The position numbers and the translations under genes were made by a program. DNA of 64,000 bases, taken from the NCBI GenBank assembly GCA_003963305.1, contig RXJR01000028.1, forward strand, positions 1-64,000. The letters run 5' to 3'. The notes under the pieces are model-generated. The model was not told the DNA's origin. It searched no databases and was given only the letters and a program-made list of their open reading frames with translations. Shown in pieces: positions 26,155 to 35,082 of the stretch (positions within the stretch are counted from its first letter, which is position 1; each line of letters begins with the position of its first letter). The DNA comes from Candidatus Melainabacteria bacterium. Its GTDB lineage: Bacteria; Cyanobacteriota; Vampirovibrionia; Obscuribacterales; Obscuribacteraceae.

Positions 26155-27171
26155 CTATAACGTCAGTGCAATCACAGCTTTCTGAGCGTGCAATCTATTT
26201 TCAGCTTCGTCGAAAACGACAGACTGGGGACCATCCAGAATCTCGTCAGTAATCTCATGTCCACGGTGCGCTGGTAAACAATGCATGGCAATAGCATCGG
26301 GCTTTGCCTTTGCCATCAAACCTGCGTTAACCTGAAATCCATCGAAATCTTTGAGACGTTTCTCTGTCTCATCCTCCTGCCCCATTGAGACCCAGGTGTC
26401 CGTGTAAACTGCATCAGCATCTCTTACTGCATCTGCGGGATCGTTTGTAAGCACAATTTTCGACCCCGTCCCGCTGGCGATCGACAGAGTCAGTTCCCAC
26501 AGCTCTTTTATAGGTTCATACCCAACGGGACAAGCGATCGAGAAGTGCATGCCTATTTTTGCAGCGAACAACATCAGGGAATTGACGACATTATTGCCAT
26601 CACCCACGAAGGCAAGCTTCAATCCCTCCAATTTGCCTTTATGCTCCTGGATCGTAAGGAAATCAGCAAAGGCCTGGCACGGATGCTCCCGATCGCTTAA
26701 ACCATTAATCACCGGAATGTTTGCATGCGCGGCCAACTGCAAGACCGTATCATGATCGAACGTGCGAGCCATTATCCCGTCCAACCAACGATCTAAATTC
26801 TTCGCTACATCTGGAACCGATTCACGCAATCCGAGCTGACCTTCAAGATAGATGGCATTACCACCGAGTTGAGTCATGCCGGCTTCGAAAGTGACTCGCG
26901 TACGCAGTGACGGCTTCTCGAAAAGCATAGCCAGGGTCTGACCTTTGGCAAATTGCGTTTGCGTACCGTCAAACTTATTCGACTTCAAATCGTGAGCAAC
27001 CTGCAACACCAACAGCAACTCTTCTTTCGACAACTGTTCTATACCGATGATGTCTCGACCTCTAAGCTGGTCGGAGGCAAAAATGTAATTGAGTGGAGAA
27101 CGTCCCTGTGGCGCAGACATTCTTTGAGAGCTTTGCATGGCGTTAGCCCCACTACCAACATTGTTCACCAT
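26155..27171 (-). CDS. argF: ornithine carbamoyltransferase
   Basis: 338 aa, ATG after AGGAG. It joins carbamoyl phosphate to ornithine to give citrulline in arginine synthesis (cytoplasm, trimer). Motifs: carbamoyl-phosphate loop FEKPSLRTRVTFE, the second-domain HPCQAFADFLT, the ornithine SMG loop TDTWVSMGQEDE, and MHCLPAHRGHEI with the catalytic Cys. SLRTR in place of STRTR is common in anabolic OTCases of Gram-positive bacteria and cyanobacteria. The first ~35 residues (GSGANAMQSSQRMSAPQGRS) are an unusual extension. An internal ATG at codon 12 or 18 could be the real start, but the ribosome site favours the upstream one. It stands alone between convergent and co-oriented neighbours. Confidence 0.95.
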   Translation of the reverse strand: MVNNVGSGANAMQSSQRMSAPQGRSPLNYIFASDQLRGRDIIGIEQLSKEELLLVLQVAHDLKSNKFDGTQTQFAKGQTLAMLFEKPSLRTRVTFEAGMTQLGGNAIYLEGQLGLRESVPDVAKNLDRWLDGIMARTFDHDTVLQLAAHANIPVINGLSDREHPCQAFADFLTIQEHKGKLEGLKLAFVGDGNNVVNSLMLFAAKIGMHFSIACPVGYEPIKELWELTLSIASGTGSKIVLTNDPADAVRDADAVYTDTWVSMGQEDETEKRLKDFDGFQVNAGLMAKAKPDAIAMHCLPAHRGHEITDEILDGPQSVVFDEAENRLHAQKAVIALTL

Positions 27172-27250
27172 CGAATCTACTCCTGTTCTAACTGATTGCC
27201 GCCAAATATCAAGAAAAGTCCCCGGCTACAAGAACTGAGGATTCTGCCAT

Positions 27251-27799
27251 TTACTTAGTCTTTTTCGTCGTCGATTTAGTTGTTGACTTGGAATTGACGA
27301 CCTTAGTATTCCCGGTCTTTGCAGCACTCTTTTGATCAGCACTGCTTGCACCACCGGCAGCACCGGCAACACCGGCAGCACCGTCAGGACCAGCAGCAGC
27401 ACCACTTGCGGTAGCACCTGTTTTCTGTGATGAACTGCTCAAATCTTCATTGAATTTCGTAGTTAATTTATCGAGTTTGGCTATCTCGGCATCCGGATAT
27501 CCTGCCCGACCCGCAGACGCTTCAACCGAGCGCAACTCGGAAAGTCGTGTTCGAAAGGTCTCTGCCTGAGCAGTCGTGAGCCAACCTTTTGTCACACCCA
27601 TATCTATTTGACCGGCATAGTTGTCGAAGCGCTGCTTGTACTTGAACGCATAGCCTTTTATTGTCGCTTCGGTTGTAGTTGATGAACTGGAGGAACTGGA
27701 AGAAGCGGCACCCCCAATCTGCGCCAACGCATCATTGACGCACAACCCTCCCACAAGTCCAGACACGAGAAACAAATATCCGATATTCACAATCTTCAT
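27251..27799 (-). CDS. small exported low-complexity protein, function unknown
   Basis: 182 aa, ATG preceded by a strong AAGGAGGG. Residues 1-~26 are a signal peptide (IGYLFLVSGLVGGLCVNDALA). A Ser/Thr run (ASSSSSSSSTTTE) follows, then a short helical core of ~70 residues (YKQRFDNYAGQIDMGVTKGW; TAQAETFRTRLSELR), and a tail rich in Ala/Gly and Lys/Ser/Thr ending KSTTKSTTKKTK. The core resembles small periplasmic helical proteins but I cannot place it in a family. The basic tail might bind nucleic acid or anionic polymers (inference). Confidence 0.72.
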   Translation of the reverse strand: MKIVNIGYLFLVSGLVGGLCVNDALAQIGGAASSSSSSSSTTTEATIKGYAFKYKQRFDNYAGQIDMGVTKGWLTTAQAETFRTRLSELRSVEASAGRAGYPDAEIAKLDKLTTKFNEDLSSSSQKTGATASGAAAGPDGAAGVAGAAGGASSADQKSAAKTGNTKVVNSKSTTKSTTKKTK

Positions 27800-28006
27800 A
27801 ACAACCCTCCTTAATCTAGTTTCGTGTGGCGAAGGCGCTGGAAAGTGTTACTCAGCGGCTGCTTGAGTCCACATAGTCGAGCTAGAAACGGTGACCAGAA
27901 TAGCACGGTTGAACAGGACGAAAAAACCGTTGTCAATGAACCTTTCAGTTAAGAATCCCAACAAAGCTCGAAAACCTCATCAGCGCACACGACGAGCTTC
28001 GCTTAT

Positions 28007-28124
28007 GTCTGTCTGTCCATCTATCTGTCCATCCGTCTGTCCATCCGGCTGTCCGTCAGTCTGTCCATCCGTCTGTCCGTCAGTCTGTCCATCCATCTGT
28101 CCGTCAGTCTGTCCGTCCGTCTGC
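28007..28124. repeat. 12-bp/4-bp based simple repeat downstream of gltB
   Basis: About ten imperfect copies of TGTCCATCCGTC and TGTCCGTCAGTC (built on TGTC/CATC/CGTC tetramers). It starts in the spacer after the small exported-protein gene and ends 3-4 bp before the gltB stop codon. Strand asymmetry is complete: pyrimidine-rich on the plus strand. Confidence 0.88.
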
Positions 28125-28127
28125 CTA

Positions 28128-31100
28128 TCAATCATTGTGAAAAGTCGGCATCGTCGCAAATATTGAAACATCCAACGAATCAGTAGACTGGTTAGATTCC
28201 AGTTCGGGCAGAGCATCCGGATGTTGCAGTTCCGGCAGAGCATCCGGATGCTGCAGTTCAGCCAGTGGCACCACTTGCCAGAACTGCGCCAGGTAAGCAG
28301 CCCAGTTCTCCAAAATCATCTTCGCCCTCAAACTTCCTGTAAACGACAGGTGTTCCTCAAGAAGACGCTTCAACGATGCTGCAGCCGCTGAAGTCAGACG
28401 CTGGATACGCTTTCCTTCATCCGCATTGAGAAGTGCTTCTACCGACTCCTGTTCATCCAACACATAAGCCAATCCGCCGGTCATGCCAGCTGCGAAATTA
28501 CGACCAATCGGACCCAATATAACTACGGTGCCACCAGTCATATACTCACAGCAGTGGTCGCCTGCACCTTCGACAACCGCCGTGGCACCTGAGTTTCGAA
28601 CAGCAAATCTCTCACCAGCCTGGCCGGCTACATACAATGCACCGCCAGTAGCACCATACAAGCAAGTGTTGCCGACCAGCACATTTTGCCAGGAATTGTA
28701 TTGCACACCAGGAGAAGGCTTAATGGTGATTAGGCCACCGTTCATCCCTTTTCCGACATAGTCATTAGCTTCGCCAGTCAGTTCCAGGCAAACGTTGCGT
28801 ACATTGAATGCACCAAAACTCTGCCCGGCAGCTCCCGTAAATTTCAGATCGATTGAACCCTGAAATCCATCATTACCCCAGCGACGCGCAATTTCGCCAG
28901 AGATTCGGGCTCCAACAGTCCGATCAGTGTTGATTATCGGATAGCTCTTACCGGCTCTCTGTTGATTTTCTATGGCATTCTTAACATCCTCATCGCCCAG
29001 TATGCAGTCATTAAGCGTCAAGACACCAACAGAATTGACAGAATCGACTGAATTGGCGGAGCGAGACTGCTCCAACTGACTGGCAGTGGCATGCCTGAGT
29101 AAGCAATCAAGGTCAAGCACAGCTTTCTTGCCCAGAGAGGAAGCGTCGCGAGGCTGCAGTAAATCAGTGCGTCCTACCACCTCAGCGATAGATTTGTAGC
29201 CCAGTTGCGCCAGAGTCATGCGCACTTCTTCGGCTATGAAAAGGAAAAACTCAACAACCGGTTCAGGAGTTCCAGGGAATTTTTTACGCAGCGATTCCTT
29301 TTGACTGGTTATACCGACCGGACAGTTATTGGTATGACAGACGCGAGCCATGATGCACCCCTCGGCAATCAAAGCAATTGAGCCAAATCCGAATTCATCG
29401 GCGCCCAGCATGGCAGCAGTCACCACTTCCCATCCGCTTCTCAAACCGCCATCAACACGCAGTCTGACACGTTCTCTGAGCTGATTAGCACGCAAAACCT
29501 GATGGGTTTCCGCCAGCCCTAGCTCCCATGGAACACCAGCATTTTTGATTGACCCGAGCGGCGAAGCCCCGGTGCCACCATCGTGCCCGGAGATCTGGAC
29601 AATATCCGCATCTGCTTTAGCAACCCCGGCAGCAACTGTACCAATGCCGATTTGCGAAACCAGCTTCACCGATATTTTTGCCCTGTTATTCACCTGACGC
29701 AAATCAAAAATCAGTTGAGCCAGGTCCTCAATTGAATAGATATCATGATGCGGTGGTGGCGAAATCAGAGACATATTCGGCTTAGCACGCCGCAGCCAAC
29801 CAATATATTCAGAAACTTTATGCGCAGGCAATTGCCCACCTTCACCAGGTTTAGCGCCTTGTGCAATCTTAATTTCAAGCTGTTTCGAGGTGACAAGGTA
29901 TTCAGGAGTAACACCGAACCGAGCCGAAGCAACCTGACGAATAGCAGAAGCGGCGTGATCGCCTTCTTTCAATGCGAACAAACCCGGGAAATCAGGACTG
30001 GTACCATCAGGTTGTACATTCTTGATTGGATAATAGCGATTGGGATCCTCACCACCCTCACCTGAATTAGACATAGCGCCTAAGCGGTTCATAGCGATCG
30101 CCAGAACCTCATGCGACTCTTTAGACAAAGCACCTAGCGACATTCCACCAGTGCAAAACCGATGCACAATTTCCTGCACCGATTCGACTTCATCCAAAGC
30201 GATTGGTTGCCTATCTGACTTGAACTCGAGCAAATCACGCAGCGCATAAGGATCGCGCTCCCGAACAAGCTCTGAGTACTTGCGGAAATTATCTTCCTTC
30301 GAGACATCGCGAGCACGTTTAGTCAATCCCAAACCGGCATGCAAGGCGCGCACGAGTTCGGGATTATTGCCGTGATATTCGCCACCGTTGCGATAAACCA
30401 TATTTCCGAAATCTTGAACGGCCGGATTATCACCAAAAGCCGTTTCATGGAAACGCAAACATTCCCTCGCGATATCCTCGAATTCCAGTCCGCCCAATCT
30501 GGATGTGGTGCCGTTGAAACAACGCTCGATCACCTTTGGACCGAGCCCAACACACTCGAAAATCTGCGCACCGATGTAACTCATGAGCACTGAAATGCCC
30601 ATCTTGGAAATTATTTTGAGAATGCCTTCTTCAGCAGCCTTGACATAATTGAGTTGCGCCTTGTGCACCGACAAACCGATAAACGGTGCCACCTTTATGT
30701 TAGGTTGGTCGGTACCAATATACTTGGCTTCGTTCACCAGAGCTTGAATTGGTCCGCTGAAATACCAGTCGCGCACAGTTTCCAGAGCCAGATATGGACA
30801 GATCGCCTGCGCCCCATAACCCAATAAACAAGCAAAATGATGAGTGCTCCAACATTGCCCTGTCTCAATAATGAGCGAGCAATTCAATCTCAATCCTTCA
30901 CGTATCAGATGATGGTGAACAGCACCTACTGCTAGGAGTGATGGTATTGCTGCTTGCCTGGCATTGACTCCACGATCGTTCAGTATAAGAATCGTCTTTC
31001 CATCACGCACCGCATCGACGGCTTCAGAGCAAATTCGCGTTATGGCGCCCTCAAGATCTGCACCGTCAACGTCGAACAGCAAGGAGATGCGTCGACACGA

Positions 31101-32816
31101 ATAATCCGAACCAAGTGAATCCAAGCTTTCCAATTCCAACTCATTCAGAATGGGAGTGGTCAGATGTAGAGCCTTAGCGGCAAATTGAACAGGATGAAGA
31201 AGATTGGTGCGTCGACCCAGATACGTGTCAAGAGACATCACCAACTTCTCACGCAGAGGATCGATAGGCGGATTAGTCACCTGCGCAAATCGCTGCTTGA
31301 AATAATCAAACAAAACGCGGGGCTGGCGCGATAGCACCGCCACCGGTGTATCATCTCCCATTGAGAAAATCGGCTCATTAGCGGTTTGTGCCATGCCACC
31401 AACAATGTTGAATATATCCTCTTTGCCGTAGCCAAAAGCGAGCTGCTCTTGTAGCAACTGCTCCGCTTTTATGGCTCGGTCCGGACGACTGAACTCCTGC
31501 CGAACAAGAGTTTTGCGCTCTGCTTTGATCCATTCGCCGTACGGATGTGCCCGGGCGACCGCTTCCTTGACCTGCCAGTTCTTTTTGATTTCACCCGTAT
31601 CCAGATCGACAACAATCATCTGTCCAGGACCAAGTCGCCCCTTCTCAATCACAGCTTCAGACTGAAAGGGCACCACGCCAGTTTCCGAACTGAGGATAAA
31701 GGAACCATCAGACAAAATAGTGTAACGAGCTGGTCTGAGACCGTTTCGATCCAGAATTGCACCAGCTGTTCTTCCATCGGAATAGACAATTAGCGCCGGA
31801 CCATCCCAGGGCTCTTGCAGAGCGCTGTGATAATCATAGAAATCTACGATTTCAGGATAAGCGTCGAGGGCCGGCTGATTTCGATAAGCCTCAGGCATCA
31901 ACTGCATGAGCGCCGCTTCGGGCGAATGTCCGGCATTAACCAGCATCTCCAGCGCATTATCAAGGTTGCCTGAATCGGAGCCGGCATTGCTTATAACAGG
32001 CTGTAAATCCTGCTCACGACCAAAGTATGCGGGATGCTCGAGCACCGGCTCGCGAGCACGCATCCAGGTACGATTGCCCAGTAAAGTGTTAATCTCGCCA
32101 TTGTGACCCAGCATACGAAACGGCTGCGCAAGCGCCCAACGCGGAAACGTGTTGGTGCTGAATCGGCGATGAAAGACAGCAAAATTCGAAATGTAGAGCG
32201 GATTCTGTAAATCGAGATAGAAATCGCGCAATACCGACGAGCGCACCATCCCCTTGTAGACGATTGTTTTTCGTGAAAGGGAGGCGATATAGAAATCATC
32301 GCAACCGTCCTTAAGACGAATAGAATTGATCAAGCGCTTGCGAGCGATCATGAGGCGGCTATCGAAATCAGATGAGCTGGCGGCCTCGAGCTTGCCCACA
32401 ATTACCTGCAAAATTGTCGGACACGTAGACAGAGCCAGTGGACCAAGCACTTCGCGCCTGACGGGCACATCTCGCCAACCTAGAATGGTGAGACCTTCCT
32501 CTGCAAACAGTGCTTCCGTATCACGTCGGCAGGAATCTTCATATCCAGGCGGAAGGTAAACGACACCAACCGCTCCGACGTCCTCACTTTTGTACCCATC
32601 CAACTCGAGTAGTTGCCACGGAATAGCAGTCAAAATACCAGCGCCATCACCAGTGTCACGATCGGCACCGCAAGCACCACGATGCTCCATACAAGCAAGC
32701 GCTGACAAGGCTGACTCCAGAACCTCATGGGTGAAACGCGGTCTGTAGATAAGACCAACGCCACAAGCATCACGCTCGGAAAGTAACGGATCAAAACACT
32801 GATGTGAATCTGACAT
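28128..32816 (-). CDS. gltB: glutamate synthase, large (alpha) subunit
   Basis: 1562 aa from the ATG at 32816; an in-frame TTG at 32834, 1 bp past the amt stop, is also possible. GOGAT converts glutamine and 2-oxoglutarate to two glutamates. Domains in order: a short propeptide, then the class II glutaminase with the mature N-terminal Cys in DACGVGLIYRP; the central domain; the FMN TIM barrel with the 3Fe-4S cysteines in MARVCHTNNCPVGITSQ; and the C-terminal beta-helix (GGLITIKPSPG, GERFAVRNSGATAVVEGAGD). No small subunit gltD is adjacent, so the electron donor (GltD elsewhere, or ferredoxin) cannot be decided here. Near the C-terminus a 9-residue sequence (LQHPDALPE) is duplicated. Third gene after PII and amt, so nitrogen-regulated co-expression is likely. 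Confidence 0.96.
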   Translation of the reverse strand: MSDSHQCFDPLLSERDACGVGLIYRPRFTHEVLESALSALACMEHRGACGADRDTGDGAGILTAIPWQLLELDGYKSEDVGAVGVVYLPPGYEDSCRRDTEALFAEEGLTILGWRDVPVRREVLGPLALSTCPTILQVIVGKLEAASSSDFDSRLMIARKRLINSIRLKDGCDDFYIASLSRKTIVYKGMVRSSVLRDFYLDLQNPLYISNFAVFHRRFSTNTFPRWALAQPFRMLGHNGEINTLLGNRTWMRAREPVLEHPAYFGREQDLQPVISNAGSDSGNLDNALEMLVNAGHSPEAALMQLMPEAYRNQPALDAYPEIVDFYDYHSALQEPWDGPALIVYSDGRTAGAILDRNGLRPARYTILSDGSFILSSETGVVPFQSEAVIEKGRLGPGQMIVVDLDTGEIKKNWQVKEAVARAHPYGEWIKAERKTLVRQEFSRPDRAIKAEQLLQEQLAFGYGKEDIFNIVGGMAQTANEPIFSMGDDTPVAVLSRQPRVLFDYFKQRFAQVTNPPIDPLREKLVMSLDTYLGRRTNLLHPVQFAAKALHLTTPILNELELESLDSLGSDYSCRRISLLFDVDGADLEGAITRICSEAVDAVRDGKTILILNDRGVNARQAAIPSLLAVGAVHHHLIREGLRLNCSLIIETGQCWSTHHFACLLGYGAQAICPYLALETVRDWYFSGPIQALVNEAKYIGTDQPNIKVAPFIGLSVHKAQLNYVKAAEEGILKIISKMGISVLMSYIGAQIFECVGLGPKVIERCFNGTTSRLGGLEFEDIARECLRFHETAFGDNPAVQDFGNMVYRNGGEYHGNNPELVRALHAGLGLTKRARDVSKEDNFRKYSELVRERDPYALRDLLEFKSDRQPIALDEVESVQEIVHRFCTGGMSLGALSKESHEVLAIAMNRLGAMSNSGEGGEDPNRYYPIKNVQPDGTSPDFPGLFALKEGDHAASAIRQVASARFGVTPEYLVTSKQLEIKIAQGAKPGEGGQLPAHKVSEYIGWLRRAKPNMSLISPPPHHDIYSIEDLAQLIFDLRQVNNRAKISVKLVSQIGIGTVAAGVAKADADIVQISGHDGGTGASPLGSIKNAGVPWELGLAETHQVLRANQLRERVRLRVDGGLRSGWEVVTAAMLGADEFGFGSIALIAEGCIMARVCHTNNCPVGITSQKESLRKKFPGTPEPVVEFFLFIAEEVRMTLAQLGYKSIAEVVGRTDLLQPRDASSLGKKAVLDLDCLLRHATASQLEQSRSANSVDSVNSVGVLTLNDCILGDEDVKNAIENQQRAGKSYPIINTDRTVGARISGEIARRWGNDGFQGSIDLKFTGAAGQSFGAFNVRNVCLELTGEANDYVGKGMNGGLITIKPSPGVQYNSWQNVLVGNTCLYGATGGALYVAGQAGERFAVRNSGATAVVEGAGDHCCEYMTGGTVVILGPIGRNFAAGMTGGLAYVLDEQESVEALLNADEGKRIQRLTSAAAASLKRLLEEHLSFTGSLRAKMILENWAAYLAQFWQVVPLAELQHPDALPELQHPDALPELESNQSTDSLDVSIFATMPTFHND
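28202..28255. repeat. 27-bp in-frame duplication in the 3' end of gltB
   Basis: Two tandem 27-bp copies (28202-28228 and 28229-28255), sharing CAGAGCATCCGGATG, encode the duplicated nonapeptide LQHPDALPE near the gltB C-terminus. It sits about 75 bp from the simple repeat beyond the stop. Confidence 0.88.
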
Positions 32817-32835
32817 GGAAAGTATTTTTCTCAAA

Positions 32836-34146
32836 CTAGAACGACTGGTTGATCAGGCGCTCAGGAGTTGCCTTGACATTATCGAGCCTGACCAACACGG
32901 CGCCACCAAGAGCACCAATGGCACTGGCATCGTGGTAAGCCTCCTCGCCATGTGCATGACGGTCAAGCCCCTCTAGCTCCTCTCTCAGCCCGGCGCGTAT
33001 AGGCATAACCATTCGCACGAAAGCAACAAGTAGAGCAGAAAATACGCCCGTATAGACAACGGTTGCAGACACAGCCATCAGCTGCACAACGAGAAGATGA
33101 GCATTACCGTAGAGAAGACCATCTGCACCGGCAGGATTCACCGCCTTAGCGGCAAAAATTCCGGTCAACAGTGCGCCACACATGCCACCAACACCGTGGC
33201 AGGCAAAGACATCGAGTGTATCGTCAAGAGCAGTTTTTGAACGCAACTGCAAAACGGCAAATGAAACAACGGCTGTGAGAACGCCAATCAGAAGAGCCGC
33301 CCAGGGATAAACAAAACCTGCGGCCGGCGTGATACCAACCAAACCGACTACTGTCCCGGTGGCGGCACCTACCGCGGTCGGTTTACCGCTGCGCACGCTT
33401 TCAACGACCAACCAGGTTAGCATGGCGGCGGCAGCGGCAATATTGGTATTTATGGCAGCTAGAGCTGCTATTCCGTTGGCGGCGAGGGCCGAGCCGGCAT
33501 TGAAACCAAACCAACCAAACCAGAGCAATCCCGAACCCAGCAGAACAAAAGGAACATTATGTGGCACCAGTGCAGCACGTCTGTGATCGTGACGAGCCCC
33601 AAGCAGCCAGGCGCAGACTAGCGCCGCTATACCAGCGGTTACATGCACGACTGTGCCACCTGCGAAATCGAGCGCGCCCAGACTTCTGATCCAACCGCCT
33701 TCTCCCCAAACCCAATGTGCCACGGGCGCATAGACGATGAGCGACCACAACGAAAGAAAGAGCAAATATGCCGTAAACTTCATGCGCTCGACGATCGCAC
33801 CAGATATGATGGCAGGCGTGATCGAAGCAAACATGCCTTGAAACAATGCAAACACGAGGGCAGGAATAGTACTTGCGTATGCTATCGGCGTGCTACCGAC
33901 GTTGTTAAAGAGAGCGAATGTCAAACCACCCAAAATAGCGTTGCCCGGTGCAAATGCTAGAGAGTAACCCAGTAACATCCAGATCAGCGCGCCAGTTGAA
34001 ATGGCAACGCAGGTCATCATTAAAGTGTTCAGTGCATTCTTGCGCCTCACCAACCCGGTGTAAAAGAATGCCAACCCGGGACTCATCAAAAAGACAAGGG
34101 CAGCGCTAGTAAGCATCCAGGCTGTGTCGCCCGTAGAAATTTCCAT
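32836..34146 (-). CDS. amt: ammonium transporter
   Basis: 436 aa, ATG 6 nt after GTGGAGG. Eleven hydrophobic helices as in Amt/MEP/Rh channels. Recognisable segments: WMLTSAALVFLMSPGLAFFY, GTVVHVTAGIAALVCAWLLG (first pore His), LWFGWFGFNAGSALAANGIA and DVFACHGVGGMCGALLTGIF (second pore His, twin-His pair complete). Trimeric in the inner membrane; it takes up ammonium and is blocked by PII binding when nitrogen is plentiful. No separate signal peptide. It is the second gene after PII (11-bp gap) and abuts gltB, linking uptake directly to assimilation. The C-terminal tail with EELEGLDRHAHGEEAY is the cytoplasmic regulatory region that PII contacts in other species. Confidence 0.96.
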   Translation of the reverse strand: MEISTGDTAWMLTSAALVFLMSPGLAFFYTGLVRRKNALNTLMMTCVAISTGALIWMLLGYSLAFAPGNAILGGLTFALFNNVGSTPIAYASTIPALVFALFQGMFASITPAIISGAIVERMKFTAYLLFLSLWSLIVYAPVAHWVWGEGGWIRSLGALDFAGGTVVHVTAGIAALVCAWLLGARHDHRRAALVPHNVPFVLLGSGLLWFGWFGFNAGSALAANGIAALAAINTNIAAAAAMLTWLVVESVRSGKPTAVGAATGTVVGLVGITPAAGFVYPWAALLIGVLTAVVSFAVLQLRSKTALDDTLDVFACHGVGGMCGALLTGIFAAKAVNPAGADGLLYGNAHLLVVQLMAVSATVVYTGVFSALLVAFVRMVMPIRAGLREELEGLDRHAHGEEAYHDASAIGALGGAVLVRLDNVKATPERLINQSF

Positions 34147-34157
34147 TATTCCTCCAC

Positions 34158-34541
34158 TTAAGCAGGGTCCACAGACTGAGTCTGCAAAGTCAACGGAATA
34201 GGAAGAAGGGCATGATTGTCCTCATCCCCCGTTCTAATCCGTACGACGCGCTCAATTGATTGAACGAAAATTTTTCCATCGCCGACCACACCAGTCTGTG
34301 CGGAGCGCAAAATTGTATCGATAGTCTTATCGACTAAATCATTGGGAACAGCAATTTCGATTTTTACTTTTTCGACGAATTCGAAAACTACGGCGCTGCC
34401 TCTATATTGCTCTACCGTGTCCTGCTCACCACCATGTCCGAGCACTGTGCTCAACGACATCCCCGTGATGCCCTCGCGAAACAATCCTGTTTTGACATCT
34501 TGCAATCGCTCGGGGCGAATGATGGCAGTGACCATCTTCAT
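34158..34541 (-). CDS. P-II family nitrogen regulator, Tyr51 absent
   Basis: 127 aa from the ATG at 34541 (MKMVTAIIRPERL). An ATG at 34625 is in frame, but it would add 28 residues of MLSIC-like repeat that no PII has. PII proteins are trimers that sense ATP/ADP and 2-oxoglutarate and regulate Amt and nitrogen enzymes. It aligns to the E. coli GlnB without gaps to residue 60: Tyr46, Arg47 and Gly48 are kept, Ser49 is present (the residue phosphorylated in cyanobacteria), Tyr51 (uridylylated in proteobacteria) is Val, Gln39 is Glu, and Lys58 is kept. The nucleotide site AQTGVVGDGKIF and RIRTG is intact. The C-terminus is ~12 residues longer than usual. The ATG overlaps the stop of an upstream leader ORF (ATGA), and amt follows by 11 bp. 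A GlnK-type role with Amt is expected. Confidence 0.9.
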   Translation of the reverse strand: MKMVTAIIRPERLQDVKTGLFREGITGMSLSTVLGHGGEQDTVEQYRGSAVVFEFVEKVKIEIAVPNDLVDKTIDTILRSAQTGVVGDGKIFVQSIERVVRIRTGDEDNHALLPIPLTLQTQSVDPA

Positions 34542-34738
34542 AGACGACATCCACATAGACAGCATGAACATAGGCAGCATGAACATAGACTGGATGCAGA
34601 TCGACAGCATACAGATAGACAGCATGCAGATGGACGGTACACAGAAATAGCTGCTGAATCATACAGCTGCTCGAAAGCATTCATAGTAAAACCGCCCACT
34701 GTGACAGCGTAGTGCACACTTTCTTCTCCAAAGGACAT
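34538..34738 (-). CDS. putative Cys-rich leader ORF upstream of PII
   Basis: 66 aa, ATG at 34738 with AAAGGG about 8 nt before it. It begins MSFGEESVHYAVTVGGFTMN and then runs through seven 15-bp repeats as a Cys/Ser/Leu-rich tail (PSACCLSVCC ... CSCCLCSCCLCGCRL). Its TGA (34540-34538) overlaps the PII start ATG (34541-34539) as ATGA, a classic translational-coupling arrangement. A good promoter lies 43 nt upstream of the ATG. I recognise no family. It may be a regulatory leader peptide, a real small protein, or a chance frame; the ATGA overlap and the promoter favour translation. Confidence 0.45.
   Translation of the reverse strand: MSFGEESVHYAVTVGGFTMNAFEQLYDSAAISVYRPSACCLSVCCRSASSLCSCCLCSCCLCGCRL
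34539..34643. repeat. seven 15-bp repeats at the PII start region
   Basis: Plus-strand units CATAGACAGCATGAA and variants occupy 34539-34643 without gaps (7 x 15 bp). On the minus strand the units supply a run of ATG codons in frame with PII, and in another frame encode the Cys-rich end of the leader ORF. The last unit contains the PII start codon itself. Confidence 0.92.
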
Positions 34739-34787
34739 CAGGCCAGCCCTTTGCCCTCTCGGGAAATGGCTCGACCTCACAACTTCG

Positions 34788-34815
34788 ATTATATGTAGAA
34801 ATGATTAAGATGCAA
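34788..34815 (-). promoter_or_regulatory. promoter for the leader-PII-amt-gltB operon
   Basis: Read on the minus strand: -35 TTGCAT (34815-34810), 16-bp spacer, perfect -10 TATAAT (34793-34788). Transcription would start near 34781, 43 nt before the leader ORF ATG. No NtcA site (GTA-N8-TAC) is seen at the expected upstream position. The remaining spacer to hutH (34816-35082) holds nothing I can assign. Confidence 0.6.
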
Positions 34816-35082
34816 GCCTTTGTTAAGTGCGACACCAGGTTCACATCTCAAGAAGCAGGGATCCTTTTGTATATATCACGACCAACACAACCGTGTTGAG
34901 AATTGCTTGCGACGAGAGCAAATACAGCATCGTCAGCGAGTTCCAACAAGGTAGGGCGGACCTGGTCACACACCATATGCGACACCACTGCAGCACAGGG
35001 TCAGCAAACGTTACAAGTTTGCTTCACATTTACATTTAAAACGAAAAGAGGCTTCAAAGTTAATTTAGTCGTGCAAAACGGC

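Noticed and set aside
27980-28243. Minus- and plus-strand ORFs of DGQTDGQ or CPSVCPS type in the TGTCC repeat
   Set aside because: They are translations of a simple 12-bp repeat plus part of the gltB 3' end; no start signals and no non-repeat domain.
34541-34625. PII start at the upstream ATG giving a 28-residue MLSIC-type extension
   Set aside because: PII proteins start at the MKxxxAII position; the extra part is a 15-bp repeat translation and the ATGA overlap supports the inner start. Not fully excluded.
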